Part shown: in pieces, positions 20,226-31,670 of the stretch
Numbering within the stretch: the first letter of the stretch is position 1
How the letters are laid out: every line of letters starts with the position of its first letter
NCBI GenBank assembly: GCA_005784505.1
Contig: VCAZ01000037.1
Span: forward strand, 534,001 to 598,000
Length of the DNA: 64,000 nucleotides
DNA from: Bagarius yarrelli
Lineage: Eukaryota > Chordata > Actinopteri > Siluriformes > Sisoridae
Reading direction: 5' to 3'
Made by a program: the position numbers and the translations under genes
The notes under the pieces: generated by a model
What the model saw: only the letters and a program-made list of their open reading frames with translations
The model's database searches: none
Told to the model about the DNA's origin: nothing

Positions 20226-21340
20226 TGGTTCTTAATTACAACTTTTTTTAGTAATAATCCAGTATCTCATAAGGAACTACCTCTGTCTGAAATTAGCTGT
20301 TAATTACTGCTTAGTTAATCTCACTTCTATATTATTTAACAGTATTACTTAGAGTGTTAATGTGGGTATACCTATTACTTCCTGCATAGTTACTTGCTAA
20401 ATACTTTCTAACTACTGACCATTACTTTAAATTCCCTACTTGTAATAAGACCAGTGGGGGGGCATGTGAGCACTTTAACATCTTGGGCCATTGGCACACT
20501 GCCACAGCAATGCCGGAGACTCCATTAATGCACAACCAGGTGGATTTCTTTATACCCTTCTTCCCCCCCCCCTCTTTTCCTGCATGCAGCTCAAGTTGCT
20601 AATCCTCTTGCAAGGCCCCTATCTAGTGCCGAATTCTTTACCTCTCTCGTATTCTTCCATAAGTCTTTTTCCCCAATTCTAAAATGCCCCTGAAACATGA
20701 TTTCTGTGCACACCGCTTTTTCTTTTTCTTTTAGATAATTTACATATATAATTAAGGTCATTTTTAACCCTTTTATGCTTAAGCTACAATTCTGTTTTTC
20801 TTTAAATAATTTTTTTCATTCTATTTTGCAATTAAAGAAAGTGACAGTGTTTTCATGTGTCTAATAAAGAATCCTAAATAAAGAAAGCAAACATATATAC
20901 AAACATAACATATATAGATAAATAACATACAAACATACAACAAGTCATGGCATTTAATCACTTTCATATATTAAGAAGAAGAAGGAGAAGAAGAAAGAGA
21001 AGAAGAAGACGCACAACATTAATATAATAATAATCATAACAATAATATAAGTATTAATAGTAATAAATTAAAAGAGAAAGGAGAAGAAAAATAGTAATTA
21101 TTATGTATTATTTTGTTGCCTCTGATCCCTTCAAGTCATGTCACAGCGGGGCCTCCGACCATTCCCCAAAACACTATCCACTCCCGGCCACTACCTACAT
21201 GCCACGCTTGCCCTGTATGCCTATCTTTCTACACTTTAACTTTAATTTGTAAAATATTTTACAAGTTGACTCTCTATATAGCTAGGGGCAGTAAACTGAT
21301 GATGTGGTTACTATCAGTTTTAAGTGTTCTTAATCTCACA
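20226..21340. other. Intergenic, possible LTR remnant, no gene
   Basis: This lies where the 5' LTR of the Gypsy remnant would be expected on the minus strand, but I see no paired repeat or TG...CA ends. A (GAA)n-like tract sits at 20973-21009. The rest is AT-rich without coding signal. Confidence 0.3.
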
Positions 21341-21346
21341 TAGCTA

Positions 21347-22806
21347 CAGGTGCATCTCAATAAATTAGAATATTGTGGAAAAGTTTATTTATTTCAGTAA
21401 TTCAACTTAAATTGTGAAACTCGTGTATTAAATACATTCAATGTACACAGACTGAAGTAGTTAAATCTTCAGTTCTTTTATTTGTGATCATTTTGGCTCA
21501 CATTAAACAAAAAGTCACCAATTTACCATCTCAACAAATTAGTTACTTTATATGGCCAATTAAAAAAAACATTAAAAGTGAGTTGTTGGCCTGTTGGGAA
21601 TGATGTTCATTTACTGTATATGTACTCAATACTTGGTAGGGGCTCCTTTTGCCTTAATTTCTGCCTCACTTCGGCGTGGCATGAAGGTGATCAGTCTGTG
21701 GCACTGCTGAGGTGGTATGGAAGCCCAGGTTTCTTTAACAGTGGCCTTCAGCTCATTTGCCTTTTATGTTTCTCATCTTCCTCTTGACAATACCCTATAG
21801 ATTCCCTATGGGGTTCAGGTCTGGTGAGTTTGCTGGCCAGTCAGGCACACCAACACCATGGTCATTTAACCACCTTTTTGTGCTTTTGGCAGTGTGGGCA
21901 GGTGCCCAATCCTGCGGGAAACTGAAATCAGCGACTTAAAAAAGGCTGGTCGGCAGAAGGAAAGCATGAAGTGCTCTAAAACTTCTTGGTAAACGGGTGC
22001 AGTGACTTTGGTTTTCAATTCATCACAGACTGTGAAAATAACACTGGACTACAAGTAACTTGGGCTGTGAGCTTTTCCACCCTTTCTCCGGACTCTAGGA
22101 CCTTGGTTTCCAAATGAAATAAAAAAAAATGCTCTCATCTGAAAAGAGAAATTTGTACCACTGGGCAACAGTTCAGTTCTTCTTCTCCTTAGCGAAGGTA
22201 AGATGCCTCTGACATGGTCTGTGGTTCAGGAGTGGCTTAACAAGAGGAATATGACAACTGTAGCCAAATTCCCTGACACGTCTATGTGGTGGCTTTTAAT
22301 GCTTTGACCCCAGCCCCAGTCCATCCTTTGTGAAGTTCATCCAAATTCTTGAATCGATTTTGCTTGACAAGCCTCTTAAGGCTGCGGTTCTCTTAGTTGG
22401 TTGTGCATCTTTTTCTTTCACACTTTTTCCTTCCACTCAACTTTCTGTTAACATGCTTGGATACAGCACTCTGTGAACAGCCAGCTTCTCTGGCAATGAA
22501 GGTTTGTAGCTTATCCTCCTTGTGAAGGGTGTCAATAATTGTCTTCTGAGCCAAACTGAAAGAACATTTTGAAGGCTCAGGAAACATTTGCAGGTGTTTT
22601 GAGTTGATTAGCTGATTGGCATGTCACCATATTCTAATTTGTTAAGATACTGAATTGGTGGGTTTTTGTTAAATGTGAGCCAAAGACTTAAACTACTTCA
22701 GTCTGTGTACATAGAATTTATTTAGTACATGAGTTTTACAATTTCAGTTGAATTACTAAAATAAATAAACCTTTCCATGACATTCTAATATATTGAAATG
22801 CACCTG
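21347..22806 (-). mobile_element. Tc1/mariner transposon, full length but inactive
   Basis: The ends are inverted repeats beginning CAGGTGCATCTCAATAAATT and its near match at 22806, flanked on both sides by the TA target duplication (21345-21346, 22807-22808). The similarity between ends extends about 200 bp inwards. The minus strand carries the transposase: an N-terminal helix-turn-helix-like segment (22587-22393, containing REAGCSQSAVSKHVNR), and near 21900-21790 the C-terminal NDHGVGVPDWPANSPDLNPI typical of the Tc1 DDE domain. Several stops and frameshifts break it. Length about 1.46 kb is normal for the family. Confidence 0.85.
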
Positions 22807-22809
22807 TAT

Positions 22810-23080
22810 ATGTAACTGGCTATGTGTTTTGGATAGATGGCGCCCTGAGGCATTCTGTAAATTAAGGTCAATAAACTGTAATTCGAGACTGTGCAGCAAC
22901 TTGGTAAAGAAGAGAATGATGTGTGTAACTAATCTTACAGAATGTGTTTTGATTATCTGCAGCTGTGATCAAATTTGTTTCATGTTTTTTTACTTCAGAA
23001 AAAGTATGTAAATGGGCTTAAACACACAAACATATCTAATTTAACTTGTCTTTATTAAACATACCTAGTAAACATTCTCA
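22810..23080. other. No recognisable feature
   Basis: A short spacer between two Tc1-type elements; nothing recognisable. Confidence 0.3.
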
Positions 23081-23084
23081 GGGA

Positions 23085-24085
23085 TTGAGGAAAAAAAGTA
23101 AGTTAATCCTAGAGTTAAAAGCTGATTGGAGTAAGTAAGCTTTCGGTTGCTATGTGCACAAGCTTTAGGCGGAATTGTAACCATCTAATCTTTACAAAAC
23201 TGCCTTGGCTTAGACACCTTTTTAGGATGTCTGGTGTAATTAGTTCTCTTTAGGTCATTCTACAGCATCTCCAAACTCTGACTAGGTCAGAGTTTTCTAA
23301 AGCCAGTCTGTGGTTGGTTTTCTGCTGCATCCCTCAAGCTAAAGCTCACAGGCAGCCAACATTTTGGTAAACTTGAAAATTTCACACCCCTGATGATGGC
23401 ACATGGTCCAAACCCTGTTGGGGCCTGGACCACGTACCATTAATAGTTATTTTTAGGAGAGCAGATACTTTCGGGTCCTGGCATGGATTCGCTGCCTGTT
23501 TAAAGACTCACATATGGTAGACTTATCAACAGAGATGTTTTCTAGCTCTACTTTACCTGTGAGTCATGGGATCTTTACCTCATTTAGGATTCTGTGTTTA
23601 CCCTTAGGCTCTTGACTGGGCATCGTGTCTTTATAGACAAGTTTACATCAAAATTTCTTTAATTTGTCTGTCAGTTATTGGATGTCTGTTTTGTATTCTT
23701 TTCCAACCTTGTGGAGATAAACTACTCTTTATTGTTTGTATACAGAAAGCATTGTTTAAATCAATCATAAAATGTTTGAGTTTTTATCTATCAAAGTGTA
23801 TAATCTTTAAACTCCTTGTAATAATTGGACTACAGGTACATTCAGTTATTTTGAATAGTCTCTGGGTTCGCTTATTTTTCCCTTTATCTCTGTGAATGTA
23901 TCGTTGGATGTTTGAGACACAAAAATTAAAAACTGCTTGTGTGTTATTAGCTTATCCACATTGTAGTTTCCTATTGTCGCAAAATTAAATGAAAAACATA
24001 TGACATTTCACAACAAATTACTGCAAAAACTCAGCTTATTTTCAGGGGTTCACATACTTTTTCCGGCCTCTATATGTACTTTTAG
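23085..24085 (-). mobile_element. Degenerate Tc1/mariner element
   Basis: The right end 'caggggttcacatactttttccggcc' (about 24045-24071) is a typical Tc1-like terminus, and 'aaagccagtctgtggttggtttt' and 'catccctcaagctaaagctc' (23299-23345) are familiar stretches of the reversed transposase gene. No open frame survives. The left end is unclear. Confidence 0.5.
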
Positions 24086-24416
24086 TATAATTCATTAAGG
24101 AACAAAGACAGGCCATTAATTCTATTTATCATTACTTAAAAAGCACAACTGAAACTTCATTAAAATTAGTTATTTAAAAAAAAAAGGAAAAAAAAAGAAA
24201 AGACTACAGAATATTGCACTACCTGTGACGAATTAAACCAGAGCTGTAAAAACTAAAACACACCATCAATAAAATAAAAATAAGTTTCTTATACCATGTA
24301 TACGTTTCAAATGGAGATCAAAATTTGACAAAAATCGATTTGAAATTGATTTGAGAAATTGTGAAAATGTGATTAATGTAAAATGTGAAATTTAACAAAT
24401 CACCTCAACTGTATGT
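24086..24416. other. AT-rich left flank of the minisatellite
   Basis: No gene or recognisable repeat apart from an A-rich run at about 24176-24200. Confidence 0.4.
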
Positions 24417-27400
24417 GCTGTATTTTTGTAAATGTGCTTGTGGGCATTGTGTTTTTGTGTAAATGTGTTTATGGGCATTGTATTTTTGTGTAAATGTGCT
24501 TGTGGGCATTGTATTCTTGTGTAAATGTGCTTGTGGGCATTGTGTTTTTGTGTACATGTGTTTGTGGGCATTGTATTTTTGTGTAAATGTGCTTGTGGGC
24601 ATTGTATTCTTGTGTAAATGTGCTTGTGGGCATTGTATTTTTGTGTACATCTGCTTGTGGGCATTGTATTTTTGTGTAAATGTGCTTGTGGGCATTGTAT
24701 TTTGTGTAAATGTGCTTGTGGGCGTTGTGATTTTGTGTAAATGTGCTTGTGGGCGTTGTGTTTTTGTGTAAATGTGTTTGTGGGCGTTGTAGTTTTTGTG
24801 TAAATGTGCTTGTGGGCGTTGTGTATTCTTGTGTAAATGTGCTTGTGGGCGTTGTATTTTTGTGTACATCTGCTTGTGGGCATTGTATTTTGTGTAAATG
24901 TGTGCGTTGTGGGCGTTGTGTATTGTGTAAATGTGCTTGTGGCATTGTGTTTTTGTGTAAATGTGCTTGTAGGCGTTGTGTTTTTGTGTAAATTGTGTTG
25001 TGGGGCAAATGTGCTTGTGGGCGTTGTTTTTTGGTAAATGTGCGTTGTGTTTTTTTGTGTAAATGTGCTTGTGGGCGTTGTGTTTTTGCGTGCGTAAATG
25101 TGCTTGTGGCGTTGTGTGTTTTTGCGTAAATGTGCTTGTGGGCTTGTGTTTTTTTTGCTTGTGTTTTTTTTTTGCGTAAATGTGCTTGTGGGCATTGTGT
25201 TTTTGCGTAAATGTGCTTGTGCATTGGCATTGTGTTTTTTGCGTAAATGTGCTTGTGGCATTGTGTTTTTTTTGCGTAAATGTCCTTGTGGCATTGTGTT
25301 TTTTTTGCGTAAATGTGCTTGTGGGCATTGTGTTTTTTTTTTGCGTAAATGTGCTTGTGGGCAATTGTGTTGTGCTTGTGGCTTGTGGCATTGTTTTTTG
25401 CATAAATGTGCTTGTGGGCTGTGGGCATTGTGTTTTTTTTGTTGTGGCGTAAATGTGCTTGTGGGCATTGTATTCTTTGCGTAAATGTGCTTGTGGGCTT
25501 GTTTGCATTGTGTTTTTTTGTGTTTTTGCGTAAATGTGCTTGTGGGCATTGTTGTGTTTTTTGCGTAAATGTGCTTGTGGGCATTGTATTTTTTGTGTAA
25601 ATGTTGCTTGTGGGCATTGCGTTCTTGTGGGCTTTCGTAAATGTGCTTGTGGGCGTTTGTATTGTGTATTTTTGTGTGTAAATGTGCTTGTGGGCATTGT
25701 GTTTTTGTGTACGTAAATGTGCTTGTGGCATTGTGTTTTTTGCGTAAATGTGCTTGTGGGCATTGTGTTTTTTGCGTAAATGTGCTTGTGGGCATTGTGT
25801 TTTTTGCGTTGTAAATGTGCTTGTGGGCATTGTAATTTTTGTGTAAATGTGCTTGTGGGCGTTGTTTTTGCTAATTTGTTGTGGGATTTTTTGTGTAAAT
25901 GTGCTTGTGTGGCGTTGTATTTTTGTGTAAATGTGCTTGTGGGCATTGTTGTTGTTTTTTTGTGTAAATGTGCTTGTGGGCGTTGTGTTTTTGTGTAAAT
26001 GTGGGCATTGGTTTTTGCTTGTGTGGCATTGTGTTTTTTGTGTAAATTTGCTTGTGTTTTTGCATTGTTGTTTTTTTTGCGTAAATGTGCTTGTGGCATT
26101 GTGTTTTTTTGCGTAAATGTGCTTGTGGGCATAAATGCTTGTGGTGCATTGTTTTTTTTTGCGTAAATAAATGTGCTTGTGGCATGCATTGTGTTTTTTG
26201 CGTAAATTTGGGCGTGCTTGTGGGCATTGGTGTTTTTTTGCGTAAATGTGCTTGTGGGCATTGTGTTCTTTTGCGTAAATGTGCTTGTGGGCATTGTATT
26301 TTTGTGTAAATGTGCTTGTGGGCATTGTGTTTGTGCTTGGTGCATTGTGTTTTTGCGTAAATGTGCTTGTGGGCATTGTGTTTTTTGCGTGTTTTTTAAA
26401 TGTGCTTGTGGGCATTGTTGTGGTTTGGGCATTGTTTTTGTAAATGTGCTTGTTTTGGGCATTGTTGTGTTTTTTGTGTTGTGGGCAATGTGTTTTTCTT
26501 GTGGGCATTGTGTTTATTTGTGTAAATGTGCTTGTGGGCATTGTGTTCTTTGTTTTGCGTAAATGTGCTTGTGGGCATTGTGTTTTTGCGTAAATGTGCT
26601 TGTGGGCATTGTGTTTTTGCGTAAATGTGCATTGTTGGCTTGTGTTTTTGGTAAATGGCTTGTGGGCATTGTGTTTTTTGCGTAAATGTGCTTGTGGGCA
26701 TTGTGTTTTTTTGCGTAAATGTTGTGGGCATTGTGGGCATTGTGTTTTTTTGGTTTGCGTAAATGTGCTTGTTTCTTGTTTTTTGGGCATTGTGTTTTTT
26801 GTGCGTTGTGGGCATTGTGTTTTTGCGTAATGTGCTTGTGGGCATTGTGTTTTTGGGCTTTGGGCATTTGGCAAATTGTTTTTTGCGTAAAGTGTTTGCT
26901 TGTGGGCATTGTGTTAAATGTTCTTGTATTCGTAAATGTGCTTGTGGGCATTGTGTTTTGTTGTTTTTTTGCGTAAATGTGCTTGTGGGCTTGTGGGCAT
27001 TGTATTCTTGTTTTTGTGTAAATGTGCTTGTGGGCATTTGTGTCTTAATGTGCTTGTGGGCATTGTATTTTGTGTAAATGTGCTTGTGGGCATTGTGTTT
27101 TTGTGCTTTGTAAATGTGCTTGTGGGCATTGTGTTTTTTGTGCGTAAACGTTGTGTTTTTGGGTAAATGTGCTTGTGGGCATTGTGTTTTTGGTAAATGT
27201 GCTTGTGGGCTTGTTTTGTGTAAATGTGCTTGTAAATGTGCTTGTGGGCATTGTGTTTTTTTGTGTTGCGTAATTGTGTTGTTTGTAAATGTGCTGTGGC
27301 AAATGTGCTTGTGGGCATTGTGTTTTTTGCGTTGTGGGCATGGTGTTTTGTGTAAATGTGCTTGTGGGCATTGTGGTTTTTGTGTAAATGTGCTTGTGGG

Positions 27401-29898
27401 CATTGTTTCTGTTTAAAATGGGCATTGTATTCTTGTGTACATTGTGGTTCAAATTGTAAACTGTGGGCTTGTGTGGCATTGTGGCATTGTGTTTTTGTGG
27501 CGTAAATGTGCTTGTGGGCATTGTGTTTTTTTTTGTGTAAATTTGCGTAAATGTGCTTGTGGGCATTGTGTTTTTGCGTGTAAATGGCAAATGTGCTTGT
27601 GGGCATTGTGTTGTTGTGTGTAAACTGTGCTTGTGGGCATTGTGTTTGCTTGTGTTGTTGTGTATGTAAATGTGCTTGTGGGCATTGTATTCTTTTGTGT
27701 AAATGTGCTTGTGGGCATTGTATTTTTGTGTAAATGTGCTTGTGGGCATTGTGTAAAGGTGCGTTGTTGTGTAAATGTTGCTTGTGTTTTGGGCATTGTG
27801 TTTTTGTGTAAATGTGCTTGTGGGCATGTGTGTTTTGTGTAAATGTGCTTGGCTTGTGGGCATTGTGTTTTTTTGCGTGGGCAAATGTGCTTGTGGGCAT
27901 TGTGTTTTTGTGTGTAAATTGTGTGTGTGTTTGCGTAAATGTGCTTGTGTGGGCATTGTGTTTTTGCGTAAATGTGCTTGTGGGCATTGTATTTTTTGTG
28001 TAAATGTGCTTGTGGGGCATTGTAAATTGCTTGTGTGCTTGTGTTAAAAATGTGCTTGTGGGCATTGTATTCTTTGTGTAAATGTGCTTGTGGGCATTGT
28101 ATTTTTGTGTAATGTGCTTGTGGGGTGCATTGTGTTTTTGTTGTAAAGTGCTTGTTAAATGTGCTTGTGGGCATTGTATTACTTGTGTAAATGTGCTTGT
28201 GGGCATTGTGTTTTTGTGTAAATGTGCTTGTGGGCATTGTGTTTTTTTTGTGTTTTTGCGTAAATGTGCTTGTGGGTAAAATGTACTTGTGGCATTGTGT
28301 TTTTTGTGTAAATGTGCTTGTGGGCATTGTGTTGTGTCTTGTGCTTGTGGGCATGTTTTTTTTGTGGTGCTGTTTGTATTCTTGTGGCATTAAAACTTGT
28401 GCTTTGTGGGCATTGTGTTTTTGTGCGTAATTGTGCTTGTGGGCATTGTGTTTTTGTAATGCTTGTGGGATTGTATTCTTTGTTTTTGTGCGTAAATGTG
28501 CTTGTGGGCATTGTGTTTTTTTGCGTAAATGTGCTTGTGGGCATTGTATTCTTGTTTAAATGTGCTTGTGGGCATTGTATTCTTGTGTACATCTGCTTGT
28601 GGGCATTGTGTTTTTTGTGTAAATGTGCTTGTGTGGCATTGTGTTTTTTGTGTAAATGTGTGCTTGTGTGGGCATTGTATTCCTTGTGTACATCTGCTTG
28701 TGTGGGCATTGTGTTTTTGCGTAAATGTGCTTGTGGCATTGTGTTTTTGTGTAAATGTGTTGTGGCTTGTGGGCATTGTGTTTGTTGTGGGCATTTGTAA
28801 ATGTGCTTGTGGCATTGTGTTTTGTGTAATGTTTGTGTGTAAATGTGCTTGTGGGCATTGTATTTTGTTGTAAATGTGCTTGTGGGCATTGTGTTTTTGT
28901 GTAAATGTGCTTGTGGGCATTGTGGTTTTGTGGGCTTGTGTAACTGTGCTTGTGGGCATTGGGTTTTTGTGTAATTGTGTTTTTTTGCGTAAATGTGCTT
29001 GTGGGCATTGTGTTTTTTGCGTAAATGTGCTTGTGGGCATTTGTATTCTTGTTTAAATGTGCTTGTGGGCATTGTTTTCTTGTGTACATCTGCTTGTGGG
29101 CATTGTGTTTTTTTGCGGTAAATGTGCTTGTGTTTTTGCATTGTGTTTTTGTGTGTAATCTGTTAATGTGAAATGTGCTTGTGGGGATTGTATTCTTGTG
29201 TACATCTGCTTGGGGCATTGTGTTTTTGCGTAAATGTGCTTTGTGGGCATTGTATTCTTGTTTAAATGTGCTTGTGGGGATTGTATTCTTGTGTACATCT
29301 GCTTGTGGGCATTGTGTTTTTGTGTAAAAATGTGCTTGTGGCATTGTGTTTTTGTGTAACGTTAAATGTGCTTGTGGCATTGTATTGTTTTTGTGTAAAT
29401 GTGCTTGTGGCATTGTGTTTGTTGTGTGTTGTAAATGTTGCTTGTGGCATTGTGTTTTTGTGTAAATGTGCTTGTGGGCATTGTATTTTTGTGTAAATGT
29501 GCTTGTGGGCATTGTGTTTTTGTGTACATCTGCTTGTGGGCATTGTGTTTTTGTGTAAATGTGCTTGTGGCATTGTGTTTTTGTGTAAATGTGCTTGTGG
29601 CATTGTGTTTTTGTGTAAATGTGCTTGTGGGCATTGTATTTTTGTGTAAATGTGCTTGTGGGCATTGTATTTTTGTGTACATCTGCTTGTGGGCATTGTT
29701 TTTTTGCGTAAATGTTGCTTGTGGGGATTGTATTCTTGTTTAAATGTGCTTGTGGCATTGTGTTTTTGCGTAATGTGCTTGTGGGCATTGTGTTTCTTGT
29801 GTTGGTAAATGTGCTGTGGCATTGTGTTTTTGTGTAAACGTGCTTGTGGGCATTGTATTTTTGTGTAAATGTGCTTGTGGGCATTGTGTTTTTGTGAA
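24417..29898. repeat. 31-bp minisatellite array, 5.5 kb
   Basis: The core 'gtgcttgtgggcattgt' followed by 'rttttTgTgTaaat' repeats about every 31 bases, roughly 150-180 units. Variants include 'ttcttgtg' for 'tttttgtg', 'gcgtaaat' for 'gtgtaaat' (mainly 25.1-27.3 kb), 'gggcgttg' (24.7-25.1 kb) and 'tacatctgc' for 'aaatgtgc'. The plus strand is strongly G+T-rich. Because the unit has no stop codon in any antisense frame, and 31 is not a multiple of three, the minus strand yields long frames cycling through Thr/His/Gln/Pro-rich repeats (up to 801 residues); I do not regard these as genes. Units near both ends are regular, while the middle has many partial units and homopolymer indels. Confidence 0.97.
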
Positions 29899-30190
29899 TG
29901 TAGTTTCCTCCATGTGAATAGAGAAATGGGTCGCTTGACTTTTCAGAGTTTGTTCATTATTTAAAATAGAATTCATTGTTCCAATTTATATTTTATATTT
30001 ATATTTCTTAAAACTTGCTATTTGCTTTCTAAGATTTCAGAACCAAAAGAATGCTGATAAAAAAAAATCAAGTGTGTTAAATTTGAAATGTAAAACATTT
30101 AAAACGTATATTTTTAAGAGTTTAAACGTTTACAACATTAGTAAAACATAGATCAATATAGTTTTTATTTTATTTTTTCAAATCTTATCA

Positions 30191-30203
30191 ATGTGTGTGT
30201 GCA

Positions 30204-30239
<36 letters not shown>
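30191..30239. repeat. (GT)n microsatellite
   Basis: A GT tract with one early interruption, about 290 bp right of the minisatellite. Confidence 0.95.
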
Positions 30240-30242
<3 letters not shown>

Positions 30243-30266
30243 AAGGGGTATAAGTTGTTAAAAAGG

Positions 30267-30295
30267 GTTGCCATAGGAACGGGTACTATGGTAAC
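30267..30295. promoter_or_regulatory. Two adjacent X-box-like sites
   Basis: GTTGCCATAGGAAC (30267-30280) differs from the palindromic RFX X-box at one base, and GGTACTATGGTAAC (30282-30295) keeps the right half RGYAAC. Together they form an imperfect inverted repeat (GTTGCCATAG / CTATGGTAAC). A third weaker match, GGTGTCATGGCAAC, is at 32178-32191. No gene is nearby; function is unknown. Confidence 0.35.
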
Positions 30296-30299
30296 CGCT

Positions 30300-31040
30300 G
30301 GCACTTTGGCGAGGTGCCAAGCAGTCCCCATGGCAGTGTTGTCAGTCATGTTTGAGTGTTAAACAGGTAGGTGGCAAAGGGAGTGTAATGTCGAATCTGG
30401 CGTTTTCTATCAATCTGATTATAATGTAATACAAATCAGCACCATTTGCAGTGAAAAGCAAAAATGTTTACCCATTTATATTATAAAAACAAAAGCAATG
30501 TTCCCTGTGAACAGAATCGGGAACATATTCAAGTGGAATATTTCTGGGTGAGATAGGAGAGACAGACACTTGTTGAGGGTATCACTTATTATTTAATATA
30601 CTGTAAAATACGTTAAACAAATAGAATGTTTTTGTCAGGATTTGATTAAACTTTTTGTCCATCATTAACAAAGAAATCTAGTTAAATATAGAAGCCTGAA
30701 TAAGAGATTATATCTAGAGATTAAGTGCGGAAAGTACCGTATAAAAATTGTTTAATAAACCCGCTTATGGTGAGCAGATGCAGAGAAGAAGGTTTGCAGC
30801 TGTATATTCTCTGGCATTCAAAACACTTTAAATGAGCCTATGATAATAGCAGCACATCACCATGTGATCCTTCTCACACCGCATTCTCAGATTTAGATTT
30901 TTTTAGCCGCAAAAGTCATCCATGGGTTAAGACAAGGTTTGCTAGAGACTGATCTGTTCCCAATACTTGTTTAAAAGCTACTTAGCTTATCCAAAATCTG
31001 TCAAAGGTTCTAAACTATTGCCAGTCAACAAACAGGCATT
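30300..31040. other. Intergenic, no gene recognised
   Basis: AT-rich with no coding signal or clear repeat. Confidence 0.4.
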
Positions 31041-31049
31041 TGGAATAAT

Positions 31050-31670
31050 TCTGTAGTCTACGGGGACTGAAACTGACCAATTAAATCTACCTTTCAGCAT
31101 CCATAGTTCCTTTGAAAACATGCAAGCTGCCCAAGCACCCGCACACCATCAGAGATAAACCCTGATAACACACTGGAAGGTCTCCCTACTCTTTAGGCCC
31201 AGTGTCAGTGATTTCCAACAAGAATGTCAAATTTGGACTCGTCTGACCATAGACCACTTTGAATCAGCTCATTTTAAATGATTCTTGAGCCACAAGACAT
31301 GACGGCGCTTTTGGACAATGTTTACACGTGGCTTCCTTTTTGCATAATTGAGCTTTAGTTGGTATCTGCAGATGGAAAGGTGGATTGTGTTTACTGACAG
31401 TGATTCCTGGGACTATTTAGTAATATTAATCACAGAATAATGCTGATGAGTGATGCAGTGTCGTCTGTGGGCCCGAAGACTATGGGCATCCAACAAAGAT
31501 CTTCAGCCTTGTCCCTTACACACAAAGATTTTTCCAGTTGTTTTGCACTAGTTTATGAGATTTGCAAAGCCTTTGCAATTTGACACCGAGGCTAGTTGTT
31601 ATTAAAGTATTCCACAATCTTTTTACGTAACTTAAGGTAAGAATAGGTATAATAGGTAAGAAATTGCTAA
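31050..31670 (-). mobile_element. Degenerate DNA transposon, Tc1-like
   Basis: Phrases such as 'atttggactcgtctgacca' (31230), 'gtcgtctgtgggcccgaaga', 'ccttgtcccttacacacaaa' and 'gagatttgcaaagcctttgc' (31450-31580) are familiar from reversed transposase genes of fish DNA transposons. No frame is open. The superfamily is a guess. Confidence 0.4.

Noticed and set aside
24392..29884. Very long minus-strand reading frames (up to 801 residues) as a repetitive protein gene
   Set aside because: They are explained by a stop-free 31-bp unit. Three overlapping frames are equally open, unit indels shift the frame at random, and there is no start context, promoter or splice structure.
24417..29898. CRISPR-like array
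   Set aside because: Units are contiguous and near-identical with no unique spacers, and the surrounding genes are eukaryotic.
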